Of a stretch of 64,000 nt of DNA, positions 16,630 to 26,084 are shown piece by piece. The stretch is from Saprospirales bacterium. GTDB lineage: Bacteria > Bacteroidota > Bacteroidia > Chitinophagales > JADIYW01. The notes beneath the pieces are model-generated. The model saw only the letters and a program-made list of their open reading frames with translations. It did no database searches and had not been told where the DNA came from. The stretch lies in contig JADJSS010000045.1 of the NCBI GenBank assembly GCA_016711605.1, forward strand, positions 248,001-312,000, written 5' to 3'. The position numbers were made by a program, and so were the translations under genes. Every line of letters begins with the position of its first letter. The first letter of the stretch is position 1.

Positions 16630-16673
16630 CAAAATTAGCACAAAACAAATCTTTAGGTTGTAACAATTGTTAC
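16630..16673 (-). promoter_or_regulatory. sulfur-regulon operator and promoter of the 34-aa gene
   Basis: GTAACAATTGTTAC (16660-16673) is a perfect palindrome. On the reverse strand a perfect TAATTTTG (-7 box) occupies 16637-16630, again 29.5 bp from the centre. No such box exists at the mirrored position on the forward strand, which fixes the orientation and supports the small gene. Confidence 0.8.
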
Positions 16674-16898
16674 ATACAGAACAACTTTTTTTTTATTTTT
16701 CAAATGCCATGCTTTTTGCTTTTTCTGAATTCATTTCCAGAGCAGTTTAATAAGCGATATCAACTACTTGGAAAGAGATTTTCGCAGTACGAAAGACTTC
16801 TACTGGTTTGGTTGAAAGGTGATATTTATCAACACAGAAATTGTGCTAAGCTTACTAACTCTCATTTAGATTTGTACTGACAAAATAAAATAATATTA

Positions 16899-17489
16899 TC
16901 ATTTTATTTCCAAATATTTTATTGCGCTTATCGGAGCAATTTTAACAGTGGTTTCATTTTTTACTACATAAAAATAATAGAGACTATTTGTTTCTAACAG
17001 ACAAATATCTTCGGATTCTCCAGTATTAAAATTTAGTTTATGGTTGAATTTTAATTCGTTATTTTTTATTTTATTTGATGTTATATAACCTTCTGCAGTT
17101 CCATATCCTAAAAAGATAGATAGCAGGCCAATTGCAAGAAATTTTATAACTACCATTAAATAATAGTTTTTTAATTCATTTTCAGGTAAATCATCTTTGT
17201 TTTTCTTTAACTCAAATACTTTTTGTATCCATTTTTTGTGCCCATTTTTATATAAGATAGATGGAAGATAAAAACAAAAAATAAAAAAGGATAGAATGGT
17301 TATAAAAACAATTATATGTGAGAATAAAGTTGCGATTGGACTAATTAAAACATCCATGATGTTGGAGTATTTTAGAATATTTATACCTAATTGGTAAAAG
17401 AAAACGGATTCTTTTATTATTCCAACTATTATAAGATACAAATATCCTAAAGGAAGCAGTATCTCAATCTTTTCTATGTATTTCATCAT
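16899..17489 (-). CDS. integral membrane protein of unknown function
   Basis: A 196-residue protein with three hydrophobic segments (about 12-30, 48-75 and 110-130) and a C-terminal soluble part of about 60 residues. No family is recognised. The region from 16674 to the stop at 16899 shows no supportable gene. The gene has its own start and stands alone; base composition is like its neighbours. Confidence 0.6.
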   Translation of the reverse strand: MMKYIEKIEILLPLGYLYLIIVGIIKESVFFYQLGINILKYSNIMDVLISPIATLFSHIIVFITILSFFIFCFYLPSILYKNGHKKWIQKVFELKKNKDDLPENELKNYYLMVVIKFLAIGLLSIFLGYGTAEGYITSNKIKNNELKFNHKLNFNTGESEDICLLETNSLYYFYVVKNETTVKIAPISAIKYLEIK

Positions 17490-17677
17490 ATTGTTTGCAT
17501 TAATTTATAAGCACTCATAAACATACTAAAACTGTTTTGTTTATGCTTCTATCTAAATTAAATATTCAGAAAATATTTTCAATTTCATTGTTTTAGTTTC
17601 TTTTGAATAAGGTGATTTGCAAAAAAAAAAACATAATTAAAGTACTTTAAATTTTATTTATATGATGATTTTGTAAC

Positions 17678-18466
17678 TTATTTAACTGCATTATAAAATA
17701 AATAATCACCATTGTCATTTTCATAGCTTTTGATTATCTCTTTTATTTTACCTGATGTTATATCATCTTCTAATAATTTTAAACCACTTTTTAATTCTTG
17801 CTTAGAACAAAAGTTAGTAAAACCAGAACTTCCTTTGCGTACTTCAGCATCTAAATATTTTTCTGGCTGAAATTTATAAGAATACAAAAAATGATCTTGA
17901 ATGTCAGGTTGCACAAAATATTTTTCTGTCTGAATATCTGAGAAACCAGCTTTTGTAAACATTGCAAACATCTCTTTTTCATCAGGTATTATTAATTCAC
18001 CAGATTGTTTTATCATTTCTGGAAAATATTCTTTCAGCCAATAGCCATTCATTTGTTCGCCTGTAAAACTTAAGAAAACCAAATTGCTGTTTGGTTTCAA
18101 CACACGATACAATTCATTAAAACCTTGTTGTTTATTTTTCCAATGATGCAAGGTTAGCATGGCAATGGCACCATCAAAGAAATTATCTTCAAAAGGAATT
18201 TGTTCTGCTGTTGCTTTTGTAAATGTGCCACCAATATTTTTTGTCTTTGCAATATCCAACATAATATCAGATGGATCCACACCATAAAAAGTGAAACCTT
18301 TTTGTGCAATGTAGTGTGTGTAATTTGCAGTGCCGCAGCCAATATCTAAATAAATGCCGTCAGTTGTGGGTTGCAGTTGTGCAATTACTCGTTCAGCAAT
18401 ATATGGATCAGCAGCTCTGTTGTTGTTATAACCAACACCAATTTGATTGTAGATAGGTTCGCTCAT
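17678..18466 (-). CDS. class I SAM-dependent methyltransferase
   Basis: A 262-residue cytoplasmic enzyme. Motif I is YLDIGCGTANYTHYIA (about residues 38-53), followed by YGVDPSDIMLDIA (motif post-I) and AIAMLTLHHWKNKQQGFNELYRVLKP (motifs II-III, broken by variable residues), as in the UbiE/Methyltransf_11 group. The substrate cannot be told from sequence. The start is set at ATG 18466 (MSEPIYNQIG), since the longer frame would begin with TTG. No functional neighbour. Confidence 0.88.
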   Translation of the reverse strand: MSEPIYNQIGVGYNNNRAADPYIAERVIAQLQPTTDGIYLDIGCGTANYTHYIAQKGFTFYGVDPSDIMLDIAKTKNIGGTFTKATAEQIPFEDNFFDGAIAMLTLHHWKNKQQGFNELYRVLKPNSNLVFLSFTGEQMNGYWLKEYFPEMIKQSGELIIPDEKEMFAMFTKAGFSDIQTEKYFVQPDIQDHFLYSYKFQPEKYLDAEVRKGSSGFTNFCSKQELKSGLKLLEDDITSGKIKEIIKSYENDNGDYLFYNAVK

Positions 18467-18563
18467 TACTTTTCTCAAAAATAATTAATTTTTGTTTGTT
18501 ATTCAATGAGTCACTCTTAACTAGTGTGTAGGTTAAATCCGTTCTCTGAACAGCTATTGTTTT

Positions 18564-20074
18564 TTATTTACCAGCCAATGTTTCTAATTTCTTGATCCAG
18601 GATGATGGATAAAGAACACTTAGTTTTGTGCGTGTATCTTTGGTAAGTGTATTCCATTTTGTTTGGTCGTCAGTGGTTAGTTTTACCACAGTAATTCCAC
18701 TTCCACTTAGCAAACGACCATACGCAGCATCGTCCATTTGCTGCACCGTTTTCGGAGTGTTGTGCTCATTGCTTTTTCCGTTTGCAGAATGATTTCTTTA
18801 TATACATTAGGCATCGTATTCAGTATTTTGCTGGAAAAAACCAGGCCGCCAATATTCATGTAAATTACATCATCACTAACAAAGTTTAATTTGCCTGGTT
18901 TAGTATAACCATAATAATCTGCCAGGTAAGCATTAGAATACACTGCGTTCGTTTTATTTAAATCAATATTTGAAATAATTTCAGGAACGGTAGAATTGAT
19001 TGAAGTAACATTTGGAATCAGTTGGTATAAATACTTCATTGGAAAGTTATAAAGTATTGCTTTGCTGTTTTGTAAATCGGTTGGAAGTTTTACGCCAAAT
19101 GCTTTCGACATAAAACGTACTTTTCCTGCTGGATAAATATCTACTAATGTAAATTCTTTTAATTTTACTAAAGAATCTAATTGTGGACGCACTGCAGTAA
19201 GTGCAGTAGCAAATGTAGTGTAATCATTAAACAAACCAGGCATTTGGAAAGCTAAAATTTGGTCGGATATTTTAGAAAATGCATCATCAGTAATTAAAGC
19301 GCCATCTAATTGGTTCAATTTTATCTTTGATAGCATTTGACCTTCGTCGCCAATATTTGTGTTATATATAATCTTCAATTGCAGCAGACCATTAGTTTGC
19401 TCATATACATTAGATGACCATCTATTTAGCACTGTTGCAAGTGTGCTACTTGATTTGCAAGATGTACCAATTTTTACAGTTACTATTTGTCCAGGAACAA
19501 CAGGTATAATAGGCACAACAGGTACAACAGGTACAACCACTGCATTGGTTACCGTTTGGGTCACTGCTTTACTGGCAATAGTTACCGATACATCTGCATA
19601 TAATTTTGCGTATTCGTCTTTAGACATAGCTGTTTGCAACACCACCATTCTGTTTTTTAATAACTCGTTTACGTTTGTATAACCAATATCTGTCATTACA
19701 TATCCATAATGTGCCGCAGAATCTAAATAACCGCAACCAGCATCGTTAGGCAAACTGTTAGCAGTAGAATTTGTCCAGCCAGCAAATTGAATACCAGCCG
19801 TTGCCATGCGTATAGAAAGCGAAGCATACAAAGCTGCATAACTTTCTCGGCTCAAACAGGTTTTTAGAGCAGCCATTCGGTCGCCGATATAGGTTGGTAT
19901 GATGCTAACATCAGCTGTAGTTGCTGCATAGTTGTAGTGCGCATTCCAATCAGTAATACCACGTCCTTGGTCGCTTGTTAAAGTAGCATCGCTGCCATTT
20001 GTCCAGTTGCATTGCGCGTTGGCAACAGATAAAGAAATTAGGCAGCAAAGTAAAATGTAAACCGTTTTTTTCAT
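18564..20074 (-). CDS. TRAP-type DctP-like substrate-binding protein with N-terminal repeat domain (frameshift near 18750)
   Basis: The exported protein (signal peptide ending VANAQ) has about 500 residues when two frames are joined near 18745-18790, where the DctP C-terminal helix continues in another frame with QQMDDAAYGRLLSGSGITVV. After the signal come two copies of a roughly 65-residue repeat (ITDWNAHYNY..DRMAALKTCLSRESYAALYA and AHYGYVMTD..NRMVVLQTAMSKDEYAKLYA), a Val/Pro linker built of PVVP units, then the DctP domain (VKIGTSCKSSSTLATVLNRW to the end). DctP proteins deliver organic acids to a DctQM permease, but no permease is visible here. The N-terminal repeats are not part of the known family. 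Confidence 0.75.
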
Positions 20075-20299
20075 AATGTGTTTTTTAAGTCTTAAGTAAT
20101 GAATTTGAATGCTAATTATACAGTAATTCAATCAATAACCTATTCAATAAAATTACAATATAAAAATAGTTTTTACGAATATCGTGCCAAAAATCTTGGT
20201 TACTGATATGTTTTTCTTTTAACGAAGTTGCTTTTTTTAACTATGGTATTTTTTCGGAATAGAAAGTTTAGAAACTTGAGAGATTGTTACGTTGGTTAA

Positions 20300-20573
20300 A
20301 CATATGAGTGTGCGCAATGCACATAATCATATGCGCAATACGCATAGGTGGATGTTTAAGTTACATAAGAATATGCGCAGTGCGCACAGCCATATGCGCA
20401 CTATAAATAGGTACATGTTTGAAGTAACAGACGAGTGTGTGCGATGCGCAAAGTTTAATGCGCGCAGTACCTAGTGGCATGTAGCGATAACATACGAGTG
20501 TGCGTATTGCGCAAAGCATTATGCGCTGTGCGCAGAGTATATGTCGCTGGTAACATAAGGGTAAGCGCATCGT
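20300..20573. repeat. array 1: 13 units of 21 bp, higher-order period 63 bp, GC-rich core TATGCGCA
   Basis: Units begin at 20300, 20321, 20342, 20363, 20384, 20405, 20427, 20448, 20469, 20490, 20511, 20532 and 20553, so every step is 21 bp except one of 22. Most units carry a CATA near the start and TGCGCA in the middle. Every third unit is most alike (1/4/7/10/13, 2/5/8/11 and 3/6/9/12), giving a 63-bp higher-order repeat. It lies 226 bp upstream of the TRAP-like gene. Frames that stay open through it are a by-product of the period being a multiple of three. The adjoining 20574-20840 holds nothing I can name. Confidence 0.85.
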
Positions 20574-20840
20574 TTAAAATGCTCAGAACCAGCTATGATA
20601 AGAAATTTCTACATGGTAAATGTGAAAAGTAAGGTGGATAATGATAAATTCCTTGCCTTCGGTACTGTGTTTTCACCTGCCGAATGTCTTGTTGTTTAGT
20701 TTTCTTGTGGATTTGGTTTGGTTGAGTGGTTGAAAGGTTTGCCGCTTTAAAAAGATGAAGCTATGCTAAGCTAATCACCATGCCAAAAGGCAAGGGATTT
20801 TTTGATAAGCATATTTAAATCCTTTAATATTTCCATGAAT

Positions 20841-21080
20841 TTAGAAACTCGCCATCTTTAAAATGACTTTTCCGGCAAGCAATTCTTCATCTTTTGTATT
20901 TAATTTTACGAAAGTAAAATCTGGTTGAATCCAACAGTTATCTAGATCAAAATCATCGTATTTATAAACCGTTTCTTCATTATCTCTGACATATTTTATG
21001 TAATGTTCATTTACATAGATTTCATGTGATTTAAAATGTATGAAAGTATTTATCCAGTTAGAAATAGCTTTCTTTAGGCT
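20841..21080 (-). pseudogene. open reading frame fragment without a start codon
   Basis: A reverse-strand frame stays open for about 80 codons up to the stop at 20841-20843 and reads like real protein (SHEIYVNEHYIKYVRDNEE, then NCWIQPDFTFVKLNTKDEE), but has no ATG, GTG or TTG in a sensible place. It follows directly after the 81-residue gene at 21091-21336 in another frame, so it may be the separated C-terminal part of that gene or a 5'-truncated remnant. No family recognised. Confidence 0.4.
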
Positions 21081-21090
21081 TTTGATTTTG

Positions 21091-21336
21091 TTATAACTTG
21101 ATTATAGCTTTTGTGAAATTATATACTGTACCGATTAAGGATATTACAAATATTGTGTATTCTTCATGATTATTTATAATTGAAATTAAAGATAGGATTG
21201 TAGCTATTGAAGTAAAGATGGAATATTTTAAGCTATTAGAAAAATCTTTATGGTTTTCAATATACTCAGTACTTTTGAAACATATATCTTCAATATCTTG
21301 TACTCTGACTGTTAAATTAAATCTTACTTCTTGCAT
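21091..21336 (-). CDS. small membrane protein of unknown function
   Basis: An 81-residue protein with a polar N-terminal 38 residues and two hydrophobic segments (IFTSIATILSLISII and YTIFVISLIGTVYNF). No family recognised. It is surrounded by decayed sequence and could itself be a remnant; the downstream open frame (20841-21080) may once have belonged to it. Confidence 0.4.
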   Translation of the reverse strand: MQEVRFNLTVRVQDIEDICFKSTEYIENHKDFSNSLKYSIFTSIATILSLISIINNHEEYTIFVISLIGTVYNFTKAIIKL

Positions 21337-21753
21337 GATTATTTATTTTCACAAGTTACGCTTCGCTAAAGTTGTTAGAGCGTGGGTTGTTCATTCAGAT
21401 CGTAGTTCGAATGAGAAACCAACGAATCTCCAGGCATAGAGCAAGTTTGACTCATCTTGAAGAACAATATTGCTTAATTTTTAAAATAACATCGGTATAA
21501 CCTAATTTTGAATATTGCTTGATTTAAATCTGAACAACATTTATCTTTATAATTAATAATTCCATATATAACATACACCTATTATAATAAACTATTCCAA
21601 TTCGATTAATTAAATTCAATCGATTTATTAAAATCTGATAATGAACTATCCAACTTGTTTAAATAATAATATTGAAATGCCTCTATTAAAATATGTCACC
21701 AGATGGATAAGGTGAAATTTTATTGCTTTAGAAAAAGAGGAATTGCTTTTTTA
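21337..21753. other. intergenic stretch, no gene seen
   Basis: More than 400 bp of AT-rich sequence without a supportable frame, RNA gene or clear repeat. It separates a doubtful small gene from a TPR remnant, and is probably eroded coding sequence. Confidence 0.4.
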
Positions 21754-22170
21754 TCATTTAATTGAGTTTGAAACACCATTTCCTAAATCATTATAATACA
21801 TTCCCTTTGAACTGTCAAGCAAAATTGATTTAAGAAGATCATTCTTTGCTTTATCATATTCCTTTATTTGAACATAAGCTTCTGCTCTGTGATAGTAAAA
21901 TGGAAGGACTTAAAGAATCAAATTTGACTTAAATCTGTAAAAACCCAAAATAGCACAATCAATTTTACCTAAGTAGATGTTTGACATACAGACTTCTTTT
22001 TCATTAACTTCTACACCTGAATTACCAAAAGTATATTACTTTATACAAATCATTGGAAGCATTTTGATAATCCTTTAATTCATAATAAGACAATCCTCTT
22101 AGTTCATATAACTTTATTGCTTCCCTTAAAACTAACTTTTAGTTTTTATCTGACAACCTTATAACTTTTT
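21754..22170 (-). pseudogene. degenerate tetratricopeptide-repeat gene
   Basis: Two TPR-like fragments are readable on the reverse strand in different frames: KLYELRGLSYYELKDYQNAS near 22050-22110 and YHRAEAYVQIKEYDKAKNDL near 21830-21900, the latter ending at a stop at 21754-21756. Several stops and frame changes separate them and no intact start is present. It is a real decayed gene of unknown role. Confidence 0.6.
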
Positions 22171-22279
22171 ATAATCTTTGTTGGTATAGGCTATTCTAAT
22201 TTTTTGTAAATCATTTGAACATAAAAAACAGAAACACAATGATGAATAAAATTTTTGCCCATTCTGATATAGCTTTCTC

Positions 22280-24931
22280 TTACAAATTCGGAATATCCTT
22301 TTTATTGAACTTATACAAATGCTCGCTTTCTTCTTCTTTGTATTTCATTACCTGTGCTAAGGCATCCGGTACTACATCGCTGCAGAATACTAAGAGAGAA
22401 CCTTTCACCGCATTTTTAATCGCATAATCTATGGCTTCCGGTTCGTTTGGTATTACTGTAATCTTTTTGTTCGGATGGTCTTTGTGTATGCCTTCTTTTA
22501 GCATAGCAATAAGTTCTTCTGCGGTTTTGCCTCGTAAGTTTCTGTCTTGTCTGATAATAATTTCATCAAACATTTCTGCTGCAATTTTACCAATTTCGTT
22601 ATTGTCTTCGCGTCGTCGGTCGCCAATACCTGCAATCATTCCTACTTTTACAGTAGCATCAATATTTTCTACAAACTTCTGCAACGCACGCATACCTGCA
22701 GGGTTGTGCGCATAGTCTAACAATAAATCAAAGTTCTTAAAGTTGAACATATTCAAACGTCCTGGTGTTTGTGCCGCAGATGGTATAAATGTTTCTAATG
22801 ATAACTTTATATCTTGCAAAGAAAAACCACGTAAATAACCAGTCAACACAGCAGGCAATACATTTTGTATCATAAACGTAGCACGACCGCCATACGTGAG
22901 TGGCACGTTTACTGCTTTAGTGATACGCATTTTCCATTCGCCTTTGCAAATCGTAATGTAACCATCTTCATAAATAGCAGACAAACCACCGCGTTTCATG
23001 TGCGCTTTGATGTGTTTGTTATTTTCATTCATAGAAAAGAAAGCAACATGGCATTTCAAATCTTTACGCATATTATATACCAACTCATCATCGGCATTTA
23101 AAATGGCATAACCACTCGGATGCACTGATTCAGGAATGACGCCTTTTGCTTTTGCCAGTTGTTCCATCGTGTGAATACCTTTTAAACCAAGGTGATCGGC
23201 AGCTACATTGGTGACAATACCAATATCACAATGGTCGAAAGCCAAACCTGCGCGCAACAAACCACCGCGAGCCGTTTCCAGAACCGCAAAATCTACAGAC
23301 GGATCGCGTAATACATATTCGGCACTGGCTGGCCCGGTGCAATCGCCTTTTAATACCATCATGTTTTGTATATAAACACCATCACTGGTGGTATAGCCAA
23401 CACTGTGTCCTTTCATTTTTGCCATGTGCGCAATCAAACGTGTGGTAGTGGTTTTACCATTCGTTCCTGTCACCGCAACAATTGGAATACGTGCTGGTGT
23501 TCCAGGTGGAAACAACATATCAATAACGTTGGCAGCCACGTTGCGTGCCAAACCATCAGAAGGAGCGATGTGCATACGGAAACCAGGTGCTGCGTTTACT
23601 TCCAGCACCGCACCACCTGTTTCATTGGTTGGTACGGAAATATCTGTCGTCATTAAATCAATACCGCAAATATCCAGTCCAACAATTTTAGAGATACGTT
23701 CTGCCATCAGCACATTGTAAGGATGCACGATGTCGGTAACATCAGTTGCCGTTCCACCTGTGCTGAGATTTGCTGTATCTTTTAAATTTAGTTTTTCACC
23801 TTTTGGCAATACATCAGACAATTTTAATTTTTTATTTTCCAGAATTTCTTCCGTCATTTTATCGATGTGAATTTGCGTCAACACTTTTTCGTGTCCGTAG
23901 CCACGGCGCGGATCTTTGTTCACTTCATCTACCAATTCCTGAATCGTAGAAACGCCATCACCAATCACATGTGCTGGTGAACGTTTCGCTGCAGCCACTA
24001 ATTTATAATTGATTACCAGCAAACGATAATCATCACCGGTAATATATCGTTCCACAATCACCGAGCGCGAAATTTCTTTGGCTGCTTTAAATGCAAACAA
24101 TGCTTCGTCCCAGTTTTGTATATTAATAGTGATACCGCGACCATGATTTCCGTTGATTGGTTTTATCACCAACGGATATTTTAAATAATCAATCGCATCT
24201 TTCAAACCTTCTTCTGATTTCACGACTTCGCCTTTTGGAATTGGAATTTCCGCTTTGTCGAGCATGTATTTGGTATCTTCTTTATCGCAGGCAATTTCTA
24301 CACCTATAGAACTTGTTTGACTGGTAACAGTAGCTTGAATTCTTTTTTGATTGGCACCATATCCAATTTGACATAAAGAATATTTGTTTAAACGAAACCA
24401 AGGCATTCCGCGCAAAGCAGCTTCTTCTACAATAGATCCTGTACTTGGTCCGAGTCTTTCTTCTTCGCGCATTTCACGCATTTCTTTTATGTCACGATCT
24501 AAATTATATGCTTCGTTGTTGGCAATTGCTTCTGCAATGCGCACCGCAGCTTTGGCCGCATAGATACCTACTTTTTCTTCCATATAATCAAACACCACAA
24601 AGTACACGCCTTCTTCACCGTAAGTGCGAGTTCGGCCGAAGCCAACATTCATACCAGCGAGTGTTTGTATTTCTAAAGCGATGTGTTCAATGACATGACC
24701 CATCCAGGTGCCTTCTTCTACACGTTGAAAAAAACCACCTTCGCATCCAACAGAACAACGATGAGAAAGCATACTTGGAAACATCGTTTTTAATCTGTCT
24801 AAAAATCCATCAATAGTATTGGTTGGTTTTTGTTCGTATTCTTGTAAATCGAGTGTCATTACAATTAGCTTGTGTCTTCTGATAGACCAGTAGTTGGGTC
24901 CGCGCATAGCTCTGATTTCTCTAATCTTCAT
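22280..24931 (-). CDS. cphA: cyanophycin synthetase
   Basis: An 883-residue enzyme that polymerises Asp and Arg into cyanophycin, a nitrogen reserve granule, using ATP. Order: N-terminal cyanophycin domain (1-165; GPNYWSIRRHKLIV, HVIEHIALEIQTLAG), ATP-grasp domain (about 210-480; PLVIKPINGNHGRGI, EVNAAPGFRMH) that adds Asp, and a Mur-ligase-like domain (about 485-870; P-loop VTGTNGKTTTTRL, DYAHNPAG) that adds Arg. Full length for the family. Codon third positions look more GC-rich than in flanking genes. The degrading enzyme cphB is 5 kb away on the other strand, so the cell can store and reuse nitrogen. Confidence 0.96.
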   Translation of the reverse strand: MKIREIRAMRGPNYWSIRRHKLIVMTLDLQEYEQKPTNTIDGFLDRLKTMFPSMLSHRCSVGCEGGFFQRVEEGTWMGHVIEHIALEIQTLAGMNVGFGRTRTYGEEGVYFVVFDYMEEKVGIYAAKAAVRIAEAIANNEAYNLDRDIKEMREMREEERLGPSTGSIVEEAALRGMPWFRLNKYSLCQIGYGANQKRIQATVTSQTSSIGVEIACDKEDTKYMLDKAEIPIPKGEVVKSEEGLKDAIDYLKYPLVIKPINGNHGRGITINIQNWDEALFAFKAAKEISRSVIVERYITGDDYRLLVINYKLVAAAKRSPAHVIGDGVSTIQELVDEVNKDPRRGYGHEKVLTQIHIDKMTEEILENKKLKLSDVLPKGEKLNLKDTANLSTGGTATDVTDIVHPYNVLMAERISKIVGLDICGIDLMTTDISVPTNETGGAVLEVNAAPGFRMHIAPSDGLARNVAANVIDMLFPPGTPARIPIVAVTGTNGKTTTTRLIAHMAKMKGHSVGYTTSDGVYIQNMMVLKGDCTGPASAEYVLRDPSVDFAVLETARGGLLRAGLAFDHCDIGIVTNVAADHLGLKGIHTMEQLAKAKGVIPESVHPSGYAILNADDELVYNMRKDLKCHVAFFSMNENNKHIKAHMKRGGLSAIYEDGYITICKGEWKMRITKAVNVPLTYGGRATFMIQNVLPAVLTGYLRGFSLQDIKLSLETFIPSAAQTPGRLNMFNFKNFDLLLDYAHNPAGMRALQKFVENIDATVKVGMIAGIGDRRREDNNEIGKIAAEMFDEIIIRQDRNLRGKTAEELIAMLKEGIHKDHPNKKITVIPNEPEAIDYAIKNAVKGSLLVFCSDVVPDALAQVMKYKEEESEHLYKFNKKDIPNL

Positions 24932-25118
24932 ATTAAGGTTGGTTGTTTTGCTTGAAAAATACTTTAGTAAAGTAGGAATTTTTTCTAAAATAAGAAAAGT
25001 TTAGCTTTCTTTTTTCTTCTGGCACTTTTCAAAATGGCTTTGTGATTTATTTTTGTCGCTGATGTAGAAAAAAAAGACCTGCAAATAAAGTTGGCTCAAA
25101 ATGTCTGTTTGTTGTCTA

Positions 25119-25147
25119 TTGAAATAAAATACTTTAGTGTAAGTTTG
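25119..25147 (+). promoter_or_regulatory. predicted promoter of the GlxA-type regulator
   Basis: TTG at 25119-25121 and the perfect Bacteroidota -7 box TAAGTTTG at 25140-25147 are 18 bp apart. The start codon follows 18 bp later. It is in the spacer shared with the divergent cphA. Confidence 0.6.
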
Positions 25148-25165
25148 TGCTATTAATTTAAATCA

Positions 25166-26083
25166 ATGGCAACAAAAATTATCTTCCTTATTTTACCGAA
25201 TACACATTTAATGGATTTGGCCGGACCAGACCAGGTGTTTTTAGAAGCTATAGATTTTGGTGCAGATTTGAAAATTGAATATTGCAGTTATGCTAATAAT
25301 ATAAGTACATCAGCAGGTTTGCCATTTGGTAAGGTGCAGCATTTTTCAAAAGTAAACTATAAAAAAGGCGATTTCCTGTTTATTCCTGGTGCTGATATTG
25401 CATTTTTACATTCAGCAGAATTTACCAAACAAAAATTATTATTTAGCTGGATCAAAAAATGTTATGAAGATAAAGTAATTATTTGTTCTGTTTGTACTGG
25501 TTCGTTTGTATTGGCTTTATCTGGCATATTAGATGGTAAAAATTGTACGACGCACTGGAAGCGAACAACAGAGCTGCAAAAAATGTATCCGAAGTTACAG
25601 GTAATAGAAAATGTTTTATTTACACAGGAAGAAGGAATTTATACAAGTGCAGGTATCGCTTCCGGTTTGGATATGGCATTGCACATTATAGAAGAATTAA
25701 AGAATGAATATTTTGCACATAAAGTAGCAAGAGAACTGGTGATTTATAATAGAAGAAAAGGGAATCAGTCGCAACACTCTGTATATACAAATTACAGAAA
25801 CCATATACATACCGGCATACATGCAGTGCAGGATTGGTTGCAGGAAAATTTACATAAAAAAGTTTCCTTAGTTGAATTGGCTGCAATGGCTTCTATGAGT
25901 GATAGAAATTTAACCAGGATATTCAAAAAAGAAACTGGTTTAACAGTGAATGCATACATCAATTTATTGCGAAAAGAAAAAATAAACGAGTTGCTCAATC
26001 ATCCTGATTTGTCGAGAATTCAAATTGCTAAAAAGGTTGGATTAAAAAGTGAAAGACATGTAAGCAGAATCATTCATCAGTAA
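25166..26083 (+). CDS. GlxA-type transcriptional regulator (DJ-1/PfpI domain plus AraC HTH)
   Basis: A 305-residue protein. Residues 1-190 form a DJ-1/PfpI-like amidotransferase-fold domain (FLILPNTHLMDLAGPDQVF, the elbow VCTGSFVLALSG, HWKRTTEL). Residues about 205-305 hold the AraC-type double HTH (LVELAAMASMSDRNLTRIFK and IQIAKKVGLKSERHVSRI). Homologs such as GbdR or ArgR sense amino-acid or betaine-like compounds. It is divergent from cphA with 234 bp between, so regulation of cyanophycin or arginine metabolism is possible but not shown. The next gene starts 1 bp after its stop. Confidence 0.9.
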   Translation: MATKIIFLILPNTHLMDLAGPDQVFLEAIDFGADLKIEYCSYANNISTSAGLPFGKVQHFSKVNYKKGDFLFIPGADIAFLHSAEFTKQKLLFSWIKKCYEDKVIICSVCTGSFVLALSGILDGKNCTTHWKRTTELQKMYPKLQVIENVLFTQEEGIYTSAGIASGLDMALHIIEELKNEYFAHKVARELVIYNRRKGNQSQHSVYTNYRNHIHTGIHAVQDWLQENLHKKVSLVELAAMASMSDRNLTRIFKKETGLTVNAYINLLRKEKINELLNHPDLSRIQIAKKVGLKSERHVSRIIHQ

Positions 26084-26084
26084 T

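Noticed and set aside
16605..16880. 91-codon forward frame after the sulfur regulator
   Set aside because: It runs through the operator and over the promoter of the reverse-strand 34-aa gene, has no recognisable domain and low-quality composition.
20292..20570. Open frames on both strands through array 1 (peptides with seven-residue period)
   Set aside because: A 21-bp period is a multiple of three, so frames stay open by construction. Both strands are open at once, and the sister array with a 22-bp period is not coding.
20574..20840. Pair AATTCCTTGCC / GGCAAGGGATT as ends of an insertion element
   Set aside because: Only about 11 bp with a mismatch, no transposase remnant between them and no target duplication.
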